Assembly (NCBI RefSeq): GCF_000247815.1
Contig: NC_021686.1
Coordinates: 155,929 to 219,928, forward strand
Reading direction: 5' to 3'
DNA from: Ficedula albicollis
Taxonomy: Eukaryota; Chordata; Aves; Passeriformes; Muscicapidae
Length of the DNA: 64,000 bases
Of this stretch, positions 16,801 to 29,200 are shown in pieces. The notes below the pieces were generated by a model, which saw nothing but the letters and a program-made list of their open reading frames with translations, did not search any database and was not told where the DNA came from. Numbering within the stretch: the first letter of the stretch is position 1; every line of letters begins with the position of its first letter. The translations under genes were made by a program, and so were the position numbers.

Positions 16801-19800
16801 TTTAGTATTCAACAGATTACAGATCCAACTAACCTCTGTGCTCTCCACATATTTTAGAAGACTTAAAGCTACTATTAAAGCAATACTGTATAAGTAAATT
16901 ATGCATTTAAATAATTCACAACGGTCCAGAACCCATGAGGCAGCTAAAGTGTTTAAAGTGGGGAGACTGAAGGAAAAGGAAACTCTACTCTAAAGTAGTT
17001 TGGGAAGGGCTCTCTGTTAAAACGGACTCCTCTCACATAATTTAAATGATTTTTTACTTTACCGTTCTTTTCAGCTATTTTTAAACTGCATTTACTCTTT
17101 ATTGCATTCCAACTACACTAAGTATACCAGCAAAGAGACTGAAAGGAAGTAAAAAGATGTTTATACAGCTGGAATCTCTTACACCTCAGATTCACTCCAT
17201 TTACCATGCTGTTTGCTTAACACATGCATACAAGCATAGGAGGAAATAATAAAATAACTAGATTCAGAATTTTTTTTGTTTAAGAAAAATAGCCAGTCAT
17301 AAGAATCAAATTACTTCTCATTCCTGCAATAGGTTTTAAGAGCTATTGCAGAAATAAATTCTAGAGAAAAACCATTTTAAGACTAAAAGTCTCGATAATT
17401 CAGTAAAGAAACTTTCTCAAAATAAATCCAAAGCTGATTAATCTTATACTGTCCTCTTATTATCAGCTTAGTATATATAAGAAAAACCTACTGTTGAACA
17501 AATTAACCACAGCATCACTGGTGGCGCTTACAAGGTGGAAATCACCTTTTCTGCCAGCATCACACAAAATAATGTCTTGACTTTTCACACACAAAGTGGA
17601 TTTACCTCAATTTCAAGAACTTCAAAATGATGGGAACCTTCCAAGCATTACATAAACTTTCAAATGGCAGTGACACCAGGTTAATAAAATTCAAACTAAT
17701 ACAAAGTCAGATAACTAAGTCTTTCACAGGAATTATCAAAAATAACCTTGAAGTACAGCAACAAAGTCTGTCAGCTGATGCCAACAACAAAGAGGACAGG
17801 GCTTTGCACTCGTTCCCTCCAAACAAATACGTGGGAGACTGCAAAGCTACTTTCTTGCTGTGTAGCCTCTAGAGCACTGTTGGCCTCCCTGTACTACCAC
17901 TCACTCAGTTCTAGAGGAGTGAGAAGAGCAGGCCCTCACATCAAGTAAGAAAAGCCAAGATGAGCTGCTTCAACAGAGGACACAGAAATTTAACATATAC
18001 TGTATAGTAACTTTAGTTTATACTTCATAGTCATTTTAGTTTACATCAGTATTATGCCAGTTTATATTGAGACATTTTTGTTTCTTGTAGCCAGGTATAT
18101 TGAGTCTTTCTTCCGTTGGGAAGGTGTTGTTTTATTCTTTCAAAGCACAAAAAACCAACCCTTTGTCTTCTACAAAATCTAAATCTGCCATTTCTCTCTC
18201 TCCCCTCCAGCAGACCAGAAGTTTGTGAACTCTAAAACAGCTAAATCAAGTGCCCTATTCCGCAAGTTTAAAAGGCCCTACCCCTACTAATTGCTATGTT
18301 CTCTTCTGGCAGATTTGAAGAATTTTAATTAGTTCTTCTGATCTTTTTTTTATCCCCTACATTCTAACACACTTGAATTTAAATGCTCTTTTCTTAACCC
18401 TTTCAGCCAACCTATGGAAGGCTTATTCATTACTTCAAGATACCCTCTATATTTTTTTTTTTCTATATTTTTTTTTAAAATCCTGCCTGAAAGTTAAACA
18501 CAGAAGCTTCTCTATATTTTTTTTTTTAAATCCTGCCTGAAAGTTAAACACAGAAGCTTTACCAGTTCTCAGACTGTTCTACCTCAGTAGATAAGAGCTG
18601 CACTATACATAAGAGACTAGCAGAAAGCAAGGGTTGAGGTTTGGAAGCGCAGGCTCTAAAACAAGACCAGAAGTTGAGGGGTGTTCCTAATGTGGGATCA
18701 ACAGAGACTCACGGCTCATCAAACAGCTCACTCACATACAAACAGCAAGCTCTGTCATGCAGCCATGCTCTTAATCTGAAAGTTCCAAGACACTCCGCAG
18801 TGGCCCCGATGGGAGTAGAGGAACATGAGTTCCGTTTCCAAGATAGTTAAATTTACCATTGTCAGCTCCTTGCAGTTGTTGCTCATACAGAGGACGAATC
18901 GAGAGTAGGTTAATACAAAGCATCTTTACAGCACAACAGCAGAATGATACAACTCTGTCCTGCTTTGCTTTTAGAAGCTCTTAGACATACAGTTCCGTGT
19001 TTTATTTTGAAAAAGCAAAATTTCCTTAAAAATACAAAGTGTCATTGTTGAAGTTTAATAAAATAAAACTAGGCAGCTAATTCAGCAAACTAGTTGCTTG
19101 CTCTATCACTGTAGACATTTACAGGATCACTAGAAACACACTTCACTGGATAATTAAGTGAAAGCTTTCACTTAAAACCTTCTTAGCACCATTTATTTCT
19201 AACAATAATACCCCTGCATCATGAAGTTTCAAAATGCAAATGCTTGTTTATAATTTTCTAGGCAAGATTTTCACACTAGGAAGACTTCTTTTCCCACTTC
19301 CACAGCTGGCGTTGGCTGCTGCAGAGATTTGGAACTAGGTTTAGTTTTAATTAGAGGAACTTCTACATTCCAAGAACTGCAAAAAGATTTGCATTCTCAC
19401 TAAACAAAGTTTTGTTCAGAGAACGAACAGAATAAGCTTTGTCTTTAGACCACTTACTTTTGCCCTTGATGGCACAGGCCATGAGTCAATACAGTAAACG
19501 CCTCAGAGACCACGCTGCAAACCCGCTAAAGGAAGTTCCTGCGGTGCTGCCACGGGCACCGGTACAGAGCTGTGAGTGGCTCCAGCCTGCTCTCAGGCAC
19601 GACCAACACACCCCGACACGGCAACGGGGAGCAAGCTGAAAGGCCACCTTTCCTCGCTGTCAACTAACACGTTGCAGTGGTCTGCCCGGAAACTCAATTT
19701 ATGGGTTAAATGTGGTCTCAAAACTACTATGAGAACACACACTTCTCAGAGACATCACCAACACAGTGCAACCTCAAAAGTCTTCTCAAACCAGGTCACA

Positions 19801-20589
19801 GATTGGAGCGACTGGAATGCGGGAAAACTTAAAGCATTCTTAGACACTTTCAAAATCCTTCGTCCTTCCCGCACGCGACAGTCTTGCAGACGGATTAATC
19901 ACTGCACTCACGCCCTGCGGTATTCAGGGTACCTGCCCTCCTCCAAAGAAAGCAATATGCTTCAACTTCGTAGGGCGAAAACAAGCCGACATCTGCTTCT
20001 GCAGGCGTTTGCGGTGAACCCTCCCCCCCCCCAGCTTCACAGAGAGCAGCTGGGGCCCCTCGCTCCCCGCGAGCAGAAACACGGCGGGAGAAGGTGCTCC
20101 CCAGCGCTGGCCTTCTCCCCGCGCCAGAATCCCCGCAGGAGCTCTGGGGTCCGCCCCGCCCGGCGCTGGGGCTCTCCCCGTGCGCCCCGAGCGTGGCCTC
20201 AGCCCGAGGCAGCGCCGACGGGAGCACAGCGCGGCCGCTCCCCGCCCAGCCCCCAGGGCGCAGGACGAGTAAACTGAGGCACGGCGAAGGCACCAGCCGC
20301 GCGCTGGCTTCTATGCGGCGGTACGGGAGGGACTGGGCTGCGCTGCCGCCCGCCGCGTTGAAGAGGCCCCTCAGGGGAAGCCCCATCTCCTCGGCCAGAG
20401 CCTACATCCCCGACCCGCCCTCCTCTCCCCCTCACAGCGCCCAGCAGGAGTCCGCACCTCCCGCGCCCGTAAAAAGCCCTGCCGAGGACTCCGCGCCGCC
20501 GCACGACTCTTGCCCTGCCCCGCTGAGCATCCCCCGACACCTCACCTGGAGCTAGGCTTGGCCGGTTCGGCTTCAGCGCCCTGGAACAT
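10639..20589 (-). CDS. JPT2: Jupiter microtubule associated homolog 2 (JPT2/HN1L), whole gene
   Basis: Five coding exons (20546-20589, 14545-14693, 13872-14014, 11554-11599, 10639-10817) join in frame to 561 bases, encoding 186 residues; human JPT2 has 190. The protein is small, hydrophilic and probably disordered. It carries four copies of a PPGG motif followed by a phenylalanine: residues 17-28 (LKPPGG), 62-72 ([11 protein letters not shown]), 85-96 ([12 protein letters not shown]) and 174-186 ([12 protein letters not shown] at the extreme C-terminus). Between the first two is a MASNIFG segment. This repeat layout identifies the Jupiter/HN1 family; the length, exon 4 and the C-terminal sequence favour JPT2 over JPT1. 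The family is linked to microtubules, and JPT2 has been reported as an NAADP-binding protein in calcium signalling. The start has a strong Kozak context (GCCACCATG). The gene lies downstream of CRAMP1 on the same strand, as in human. Confidence 0.97.
11554..11599 (-). CDS. JPT2: JPT2 coding exon 4 (46 bases)
   Basis: A short exon between TTTACAG and GGTCAGC, encoding [15 protein letters not shown] (residues 113-127) plus one base of residue 128. The phase fits exons 3 and 5 exactly. It is too short to be found from open frames alone. Confidence 0.94.
12628..13013 (+). mobile_element. Solo LTR, ERVL-like, in JPT2 intron 3
   Basis: The element starts TGTCCTGGTTCC and ends AACCACATCA. It is flanked by imperfect 5-base repeats, atttc at 12623-12627 and gtttc at 13014-13018. 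Its interior has the T-rich stretch, then the 'ggggaaggggg' and 'ctgcatg' segments, in the order seen in the LTR at 37246. No internal retroviral genes adjoin it, so it is a solo LTR left by recombination. It lies antisense to JPT2. Confidence 0.7.
13872..14014 (-). CDS. JPT2: JPT2 coding exon 3
   Basis: The exon lies between TTGCAG and GTATTT and encodes residues 66-112. It completes the second PPGG repeat, holds the third ([12 protein letters not shown]), and ends in HPNKPK, which matches the human protein. Confidence 0.97.
14367..14508. repeat. Tandem duplication beside JPT2 exon 2, period 72
   Basis: A segment of about 70 bases beginning AAAAATGCAACATAAG occurs twice in a row. The second copy lacks three bases (AGACAG for AGAAGACAG) and has a few substitutions. 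It ends about 37 bases before the exon 2 donor edge at 14545, inside intron 2. Confidence 0.88.
14545..14693 (-). CDS. JPT2: JPT2 coding exon 2
   Basis: The acceptor ACATAG precedes 14693 and the donor is GTAAAA. The exon encodes residues 16-64 with the first PPGG repeat, MASNIFG, and NIPKRTNPP. The human protein reads AMKPPGG where this one reads VLKPPGG, so no internal ATG exists at that point. Confidence 0.97.
15555..16165 (+). repeat. CR1 LINE 3' end in JPT2 intron 1
   Basis: The stretch contains typical CR1 3' segments: 'gacctgggggtggctgaaca', 'aggctcagcctggagaaaag', 'gaatgggctgcccagggcag' and the closing 'gattctgggattctgt' octamer-like tail. It is 5' truncated and antisense to the gene. 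Reading frames inside it are decayed LINE sequence. Confidence 0.92.
16166..20545 (-). other. JPT2: Rest of JPT2 intron 1
   Basis: Apart from the small tandem duplication near 18.5 kb, no exon or clear repeat family was recognised. GC and CpG content rise from about 19.9 kb toward exon 1. The open frames there follow base composition and have no similarity to known proteins. Confidence 0.5.
18461..18560. repeat. Tandem duplication, period 50
   Basis: Two copies of a unit made of TCTATAT, a T tract, and TCCTGCCTGAAAGTTAAACA. The second copy starts 50 bases after the first. The T tract length differs slightly. Confidence 0.9.
20546..20589 (-). CDS. JPT2: JPT2 coding exon 1
   Basis: ATG at 20589-20587 in the context GCCACCATG, then [14 protein letters not shown] and the first two bases of an arginine codon. 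The donor is GTGAGG. The MFQ start is shared with human JPT2. The exon lies inside a GC-rich promoter region. Confidence 0.93.
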
Positions 20590-20900
20590 GGTGGCACTCA
20601 GCAACTCAGCTCCACACCCGCGCTCCAACCTCGCCGTGGGTAGAGCCGGCCGCCCCGCCTCGCCCGGCCATTGGCCTGTTTGGCTGCCCATCATAACTAG
20701 CAGCCTATCGAACACAGCCCACCCGCTCTAAGTCCCGCCTGGTCGGCCTGCCTCACAGAGGGAGGGAAGCTTAAAACGACTGGCGTCAGCGCTCATCCTG
20801 GATGGCTTCCATTGGTTGTCTTGCCCGTCCGTCAGAGGAAACGGCACAGCCATTGGCTGGGAGATGAGCGGGGCAGTGGGAGGGCATTTAAAGCGACGGG
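20590..20900 (-). promoter_or_regulatory. JPT2: JPT2 promoter, GC-rich with three CCAAT boxes
   Basis: Three minus-strand CCAAT motifs (ATTGG on plus at 20670-20674, 20811-20815 and 20852-20856) lie 80-270 bases upstream of the JPT2 ATG. A CRE-like TGACGCCA lies near 20781-20788 on the minus strand. There is no convincing TATA box near the start. GC-rich flanks and CCAAT boxes suggest a housekeeping-type, NF-Y-driven promoter. The transcription start is not determined. Confidence 0.6.
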
Positions 20901-21117
20901 TGGGGAAGGTGTACGGGCCGTAGTAGCGGAGAGGGGTTCGGTACAAGTCTGAGTCTTACAGTCGGGACCTTGTTTGAAGGTTTCACCTCGAAATGGCGAT
21001 GCAAAGCAAAAAACAGGGCGGAGATCATCGTACGGAATAACCTCAGGAGGACTTTGTAACCTGCTGCCCTCCACGGCGTTTCCAAGTTGGAGCATACCCG
21101 GGCGGCAGCTCCGAGCC

Positions 21118-21389
<272 letters not shown>

Positions 21390-21647
21390 CGTCGGAGATT
21401 TTTAAGCTGCTCTAGGGAGCGCGGGCGAGCCGGGCGAGCCAACAGGGCGTGGAGCGGGAAGGGCTCTGCAGCGCAGGCAGTTTTCTCCGTTTCTGGTCGT
21501 TACAGTTGCTGAGAGAACTCAAATGTGTGGTGCCCACTCAGCAGGGAACTGAGTTCCCTAAACTCACCAAAAAAAGATGCGGTGACTCAGACTGAAGTCC
21601 CAAATAACATGCAAAACCCCCCAAACCCCCAAGACATACACTAACAT

Positions 21648-24600
21648 TTTATTGTGCCTTCTTGTTGGCGGTGGTTGGGACTTTTTTTTGGTGGTTTTCT
21701 TGTTTGTTATTCTCTCTTTCTCCCCTTTGTTACTGATGCCTATGGCCGCAGACATGCCATTCACGATAGCCAGCCCTCTGGTTTGACACAACTTTGAAAC
21801 TCACCGTGGGCAGGCACTACTGAGAATGGAAACTATAAAGCAAAAACAACCCTACCAAAATTTTCTCTGATCATGGTGAGAATCATTAAAATTCTGGAAT
21901 GGGAGATGCCAATGGGAGTCAGGCGACTGATTTCACTGCAGTCAAATCACCTTGAAAGGCTTGGCCTTACGGACGAATCTTAACCTCCACCCCCACAAGG
22001 CCATGATCATGTAAATAAAGCTTAAATGAAAAAATCTGAAAGGACATGAACAGCAAGGAATACACTGGATGCAAGTTAGACCAAGTATTAGTATGTATTT
22101 ATGCACAAGAATAAAAACAGCTTTACAAGTTGAATTGGAAATTTAAACAGAAGAAGTTTAACAGCTTTTGTATATTATATTAAATAACCAAAACACCTTT
22201 TTCCAAAATTGGTAAAGAATAAATAATATAATTTACAGTATGGTACAAAAAATAATCAGTAAGGACAGGCATTTTGCTTTATACATACACTATTTAGGTA
22301 TATTTATAATCTATAAAACAAATTCACATCTCAAACAAGCCAGAAACCTTAGATGATATGGCTTAACTATTATTAAAAGAAACAGCATTAAATATTGCTG
22401 CCAGAACCATAAGCTCTAAAGCAGTTATCACGTTTCAATAATTAATGATAACTTATTGCCATAGTGCTTGTCAAAGTTTCACTTAGTTAACATTTACAAA
22501 CTGCTGTGAAATTAACAGATTCAAAGGTTTGAAAAGGTTAAAAAAAAGTGCAGTACTTTCCTTATAAATGCATCTGAAGTCTGAGTGTAGAAAACAAAAC
22601 GCAACTGAATTTCCACTCTGGGATCTGCTGTTAGTAAATGTCTTTATAAGTTAGATTTGAATCAAGCAATGTAATTCAATTTAGAAATACAGGGGGTGTC
22701 AAAAAAAGGCTTAACAATGCTGTATGAAAAATAATTACTATTCCTATGCTTAGCAGTTTTAGTGACACAGGATAAAATGGACTGTGTGAGCGATCAGGAT
22801 GCAACACCCTGCACAGATCTGTCAGCACACACACCTGGGTGGCTCCAGCCTCGGGCTGTGGTACTGCTCTGCACCCAGCCCATGGTGATGAGACACCCAA
22901 TCTTCTGCCATTTACCTTGTCAGCTACTCAGAACTGCCTTATGGTCACTGAGAGGGAAAAGCCTAGAGCAGTTAATCCTAGAGCTGGAGGCTGCTAGTGT
23001 CCCTTAGTCGTCTCCAACACCTCACAGTGCTCCAGGAAGGTACTAACCCAATGAAGTCACTTCTGCCTCAGAAATGACACTGTGTGCATTTCAGCGTCAC
23101 TTGTTTGAATGTCTGCTTAGCCTGACATTGTCCCTCATACAGATTTTGTTACTGCTCTTGGGGAAGCTGAAATAATTCAAACTCAAGAAATTTTGATATT
23201 GTCCCAGCCCCCCCCATCTGCACACACACATGCATGTGTGTGTGTATACACCACCTCCTTAGCACTCTCAGGCACAAACTGATTATTACTGCTGTAAAGC
23301 ACAGTCACCTAAAATCTAGAGCTGGTCCAATTAGAGATGTGTTTAAATGGCCTTTCACATAGTAAGGGTAACAAATACTGCATCAATTCAGAATTACCAC
23401 AATGATCTTAATTACTCTTAAGTTCTTTCTTTGTCCTCAAAGGGCTTTATTATTAAAAAGCAGTTTGCAATGCATTACAATTCTGCCTCATAATGCCAAC
23501 TTTTAACGGGCTGATGCCAAACACATTTCTAACCCCAACATTCTGAGTGCTGAACTGATTTCTGTAATTTATACTCCATTATTACTGAGTGGTTGAAGCC
23601 CACTTACAAAGGTTCAGGGTATTAGAAATTTTCTGACATCATGGCACCATCAAAAATAGCCACTTGTGCTGCCTTCATTCTGCAGTTGTGTCCTTGCCCC
23701 TGAGTAGTCTAAGGAAGGGCAGCTGACAGCTCCTAGTATTGTAGGCAAAAAGCTTTCATGAATCAGGATGAAGTGCTCTGCTCTCCATTCCTATGGCAAG
23801 TGCAGCAACACCGGCTTTTATTCTAGGCAGCTTCAGAGCCAAACCCAGTGTCATATCCACTGTGTTACTAGCATCAGTAGGGAAGATGAAAAGTTTGTCA
23901 AGTTACAAATACACTGGAGACCCTCACATTACTCTTTCAATATTCAAAAGTTTAAAAATGACAGTTCAGATTTCTTTTCAGACAGTACTTGATTAAAATG
24001 TAACACATTTCCTCCTGCACGTTCTGTAATCCACATCCATAGTAGGTGCCTTCTACTTTTGTCCTACAAATCTGAAGGATTTCTGGAGACATAGCATATA
24101 GAATAATCAGCATTAGTAATGGAGGAACCCAAAACCAAGAGGGAACAATCTGGGAAAGTCTAAACCAAAACACAGCTAAATTCTAAGTAAAACTGAAAAG
24201 TTTTAGTGGTCTTGACTCTTGAGATTAATAGGTGTCCTCTCCATACCAAGGGGGAATGCTCAGAACAAAACAGGCCCCAGCATTCATTTCTGTGACAGCC
24301 TTTCACCTTTCCTATTCCAGGTTTATGTGATTACCTGACAATTCTGTCAAAATTCTCAAACGAGGCTCTGTGTATCAGAAAATTTGTTCAATTTTCTCCT
24401 AATGACAGAAAACACAAGGCCAACTCCATAGAAGCTAAAAATCATCTGCCTAAAGCAGGGTGAAGGGACTGGCCAAACAGCAGAGTCAGTGCATTGACAG
24501 CAAGTTACAAGAGAATCCCAGTCAAAGAAATGCCTTGTACAAGTAGCTAAAGGCAGGCTACATCCACCAAGTATAGTGCAAGTTGGGAAATGAACCCATG

Positions 24601-26110
24601 ATAACAGCCTACGGGATGGAGGCAGTTTGTTTATTCATTATTAAAACGAAGTTGAGGTGTATATAGGAGCAGTCCCTTGAAAAAGTTCAGAGCTCCTCAC
24701 ACCAGCCAAGGGACATCCTCTAACTGGAGTAGCAGACAAGTGCTTACAAAAGGGACATAACATGGGTATTCTTGCTCAGGATATGAAAGGAAAGAAGAAA
24801 GAAAAGGAAAGGGAATAAGAAAAGTCTCCTGAGTTATAAAGCTAGAACTGACGTACAATCAGTTCCCCAGAAATTTAAAATGGATTTACTATTAACTTGC
24901 TATCCTGTTGAACCCACTGGAATCAGTATCTGGGTTTTTCCTACAGTAAAACACAACATTAAATGCACAGGGATTTCAGAGAGGGAGTGCCAGACCCACT
25001 CATGCCTGGGAGTGACTGCAATGAAGAATGATGCTGAGGTACTACAGAGCACCCAGAGCTCACGGAACAAAGAAGTAGGGAAGGACTAAGGGATTAAGCT
25101 AGGACTTGACACTTCTCTTCATGACACATAACCCATCTCAACTGCTTTAGTGCTAACCTAGTATTTGTTCCTACACATTACAATATTCTTTCCTATTTCC
25201 TCTCCAAGGTAAATCCTCAGGTTTTGTGAAGATGACAATATTTACATGTTTCCAGCAAAGCCAAGACTAATTATGACACATCTTTCCTAGTGTAAGCTCT
25301 TTGGCCATGTTTCCAGACCTAAAAAGCAACTGTTCTTCATGGCGAGCAATAAAGCACTCTCCCACTCACAGGGTGAACTGTGCAATGTGCTGAAGAATCT
25401 CAAAGATTAGGAATATGAGTGAAGTCAGGGTGATGATGATGATGATTGTGATGTGATGGGGTTTAAAAGCAGGGGATCCAAGCAGCACAGGAGGAGGGCA
25501 GATCAGAGCTCCCCTACCAAGCAAGCAACCAGATGCGAGCCCTGCTGGAATGGTAAAAGAGCCAAAGGAACAGAGTGGTCTGTAAGAAGACAGCATCGAG
25601 GAGTGGCAGTGCCCTGGACCGAGTGCAAGAACTTCAGTTTGATTGAATGGTAAGAAGACTGCCAGCTAGGACGTGTCGAGATAGACAATGGTTCCCCTAC
25701 CCACCTTCATCCTTCACAACTTTCATGTGGATCCAAAAGCATGGCATTTTGATCATTATGCAAACAATAATTCATATACAGGAGCTTGTGGCGATCCCAT
25801 CCCTACTTGAGCTGCTTGCTTAGGTCATTCCAAAGTACAAGTCCAGGACTGTCCCACAAACCTGCAATCTTACATCGCTGATGCAGGGACACACTATCTC
25901 CTGTAATCTTATTCCATGTTCTGTAGTTGCCAGAATATTGCACATTCCAGGACTTGCAAGTACTTCTTGAGACCTTTGAAACCAATGCTTCTCTGTTAGA
26001 AAGAAGCACACAGGATGGATAACTCAGCCTCACCTGCTGCCCTCGTCAAGTTCCAGCTCTGCAAGCTCCAACTTAGTTGAACAGTCTATACCAGCCTGCT
26101 GGTCATTCTC
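21648..26110 (-). other. CRAMP1: Presumed CRAMP1 3' UTR and intergenic spacer
   Basis: The region follows the CRAMP1 stop and holds no other recognised gene. Minus-strand AATAAA signals lie at 24635-24630, 23822-23817, 23451-23446 and 21653-21648. Which is used cannot be told. The last would place the transcript end about 1.1 kb upstream of the JPT2 ATG and is followed by a TG-rich stretch. Confidence 0.4.
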
Positions 26111-26275
26111 TTACTGGGACAGATCCCCAATTGGGGGACCACCAGCTCCTCCATCAAACAGGATCTCCCTGCGAGTCGGCTCAGGTATTGACAGCTCCTG
26201 GGCAAGGTCATTAAACCGAGATATGTAATCTATACTGTTCTCATTCATCATGCAAGCCAGCTGGGAATCCACCAC
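26111..26275 (-). CDS. CRAMP1: CRAMP1 last coding exon (window exon 19)
   Basis: Acceptor TTCCAG; encodes residues 1148-1201, starting [20 protein letters not shown] and ending GDLSQ with TAA at 26113-26111. This tail is among the best conserved parts of the protein. Confidence 0.97.
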   Translation of the reverse strand: MVDSQLACMMNENSIDYISRFNDLAQELSIPEPTRREILFDGGAGGPPIGDLSQ

Positions 26276-29200
26276 CTGGAAGAGACAAGGAGAGAACAGA
26301 TGAACTACATGTCAGTGGCAATTTCATGGAATAACTGAAGTTTGAAGGGACATCTTGAAAGCATTTTATCCAACCATCTCACTTGAGCAGGGTCAGCTGA
26401 CCTGAACCTTGTTGGGAAGCTGTTGAATTATGCCCATGCACAGACATTCCAAAACTCTCTGGGTACCCTGTTTCCATGACTGATTACCCTCAAAATAGAT
26501 CTCCTGTCTTCAGGTGGAATTTAATGTGTTTCAAATTTTGCTTGCAGCCTCTTGTCCTGAGAAGTGTCAGGCTCCCTCAGCTTTATTCCCAGCCTCTCCT
26601 CATATGAAAGAGACACTTTGAGACACACTGACCCAAATTAGAGAACAGCTCTTCTCATCCACACTAAATGGAAGCTTCCAAAAAACCTAACCACCTACAG
26701 TCTCAACAGGCCTTACCTGCTCCAATTTAGATTTAAGGTGGACAGCTAGATGATCTAAGGATATTTCTGCCCAAGAGCTGCTCTCCTGTGCATGGAGGCT
26801 TACCCCATTTTCTTCTAAAAGGAGATGGTAATATTGAGGGCTACAATGTCACTTCAAATCCATGCAAATAAATGATCATATATTTCTTTCATTAGAACAT
26901 ACCCTCACAGCTTCTCACCACCAAGCAAACAGAATCTTTATATTTATGCCAGAAGTGGATCTGTGTTTCAGGTCTGAAGCTGCCAATGTGTCACTAAATC
27001 AGCACGAGCTTGCTGCAGCTCCTGGTTACATGGTCTGTACAGAATCTCCTTATCCAAACCCAAAGGGCAACAGAGAAACAACACATTCCTTCCATGAGGG
27101 CAAGTCCCCAAGAAGTTACAAGTTATATGACGTTGTAATGAGTTAATAACTAAACTGTGGGATAACTGAGACTGGAAGGGACCTGAAGAGGTCTCTAATT
27201 CAACCACCTGCTCACAGCAGGTTCACCTATAAGGACAGACCAGCTCACTCAGAGCTTTATTGATGTGAGCCCTGGAAAGCTGTGAAGACAGGCACTGCAT
27301 AACATCTCTAGGCAAGCTGTTTCCTTGCCTATCCTCAACACGAGGAAGTTTTTCTATAGATGTAGCAGAACTTTTCTCAGTTCAGCTTTTGCTAGTTTCT
27401 CCCACCTCACACCACTGTTCTGTAAAAGGCTTACTACATCTTCTCAATGACCTTACTGCAGGCATTGGCATGTAGCAGGGTCCCTCGTACCCTGAAGCCT
27501 TTCCTAGACTGAACAAGCCTAGACATCGCCCTTCCTTCACCACCTGATTCTCCTGGTAACCCTCAGCTGAACTTGCTCTAGTTAATCTCTCTCCTGTATA
27601 TTGGGTGCTCAAGATTGGTGACAATATTCTAGATATTGAGATAATGGTCTCACAGCAGGTAGACTCTACTGCTCTACAGAGTACAGCATGGTAATCATAA
27701 TTTTGTGCAATATCCTGGCCATGCTTCTATTAAGAACAGTGCATGACATCGTTGGTCCCCTTTGGTTCCACACCTTTGAATCTGCCCTGGATCACACTTA
27801 GCTTGTGTCTATTGGCAAATCCAGGTACAGCAGAGCTGCTTCCCAGACAGCCAGTCCCCAGCTGATACTGCTGTGGAGTTATTCCTTAATTCCGTCCTAG
27901 GGCAGGACTTTGCAGTTTCCTTGCTAAGCTGCATAATGTTCCTGTGGCTCATTCTTCCCAACCATCCCTCTGCAGGGCAGCTCTGTCCTTAAGTGTGTCA
28001 CAGCCTTAAAAACTGCTGAGCTTTGTTTTACCCCTTCAAGAGTTCAAAACAAAGGGATAACTCTGCCAATGGAGACAGTAATTCAGTAGCATAGAATCTT
28101 CTGCCATCCTCTCAAGTGACTTGGTATTAGTCATGTCCTACTTCTTCCTTCTGGACCTATTTGCTTTTTCCTACCAGGCTTCCAACGGTAGTGTAGCATC
28201 ACTATTGTTCTTTCTCTTATCTTTAGCACTTTTGGTTCTTGCTCTACAAAGCAGGACCACACACAACAGAATGATTAAATCTTTCTCTGTCAAAACAAAG
28301 GTATATCCAACACATGAATATGACCTCCCTCAGCTAAAAGAACCTGGGTTGAAGGCACTCACAGCAGCTTCTCACACCAGCTCTGATGTTGGGTGATTAC
28401 CCTCAGATAATTTTACATCTTTTTGTTATGACTGTAATCCTCTTCTGCTGAGCTAAAGTGCAGGTGTCAAAGCAGCTCTGCCTAGGAAGTATCTCAGGAA
28501 GGTCTCAGGGACAGTGCCCAGCAACTTCCAGCACTACAAGAGGAAGGAGACTCTGAGTGTAATTTGCTGGCATACCTCTGCCACGTCTGCCAGGGAACGT
28601 GACACAAAGGAGTCCCGTGAGTTTCCATCCAGCAGGCTGGGACCCAGTAAGGAGGTGCCACTGGTGTTCCCAACTGGAGTTGGTAACATTTTTCGTCCCT
28701 TCTCTGGGGAGATGAAACTTGCTACAAAGAAAAAGCACATCAGTAAGTCACTGCACCGAATGTTTTTAACTGGGAAGATAAAGAGAACTACAAGGAAATT
28801 CAAAATGGAGGACAGATATCCATTTCTTCCATCTTTTAAAAATTATGTGTTACCAGCATTGATACCATCACCACACTGCTTAAAGTAAGGAGACTCATTA
28901 TTGGCCCCATGAATTATTAATTAAAAAAAACTCTCAACAACTAAACCTCAACCAAACCCAGTGAGTAACCTCATGTCTTTGAGATAGTACTTATCAAACA
29001 CATAACACAGTCTGTTTTTCTACCAGCAGAGCCAAAGACATCTGTTCATTTTGGCACAACAGTCCAAATGTCTCACCCTAACTGATGAGTTGGGCTTCAA
29101 ACAAACTACAAGGAACTGCCAAGGAATTACTTGTCCCAAGCTATGGGTCCCAGTCTAGCAATGGGATCTTTTCAGGAACAAACTTGTGAAGAGAGAGAAA

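Noticed and set aside
19576..20597. Several overlapping open frames of 130-230 residues near JPT2 exon 1
   Set aside because: They lie on both strands in a GC-rich region where stop codons are rare, and none has a recognisable domain. Only the short JPT2 exon 1 is supported.
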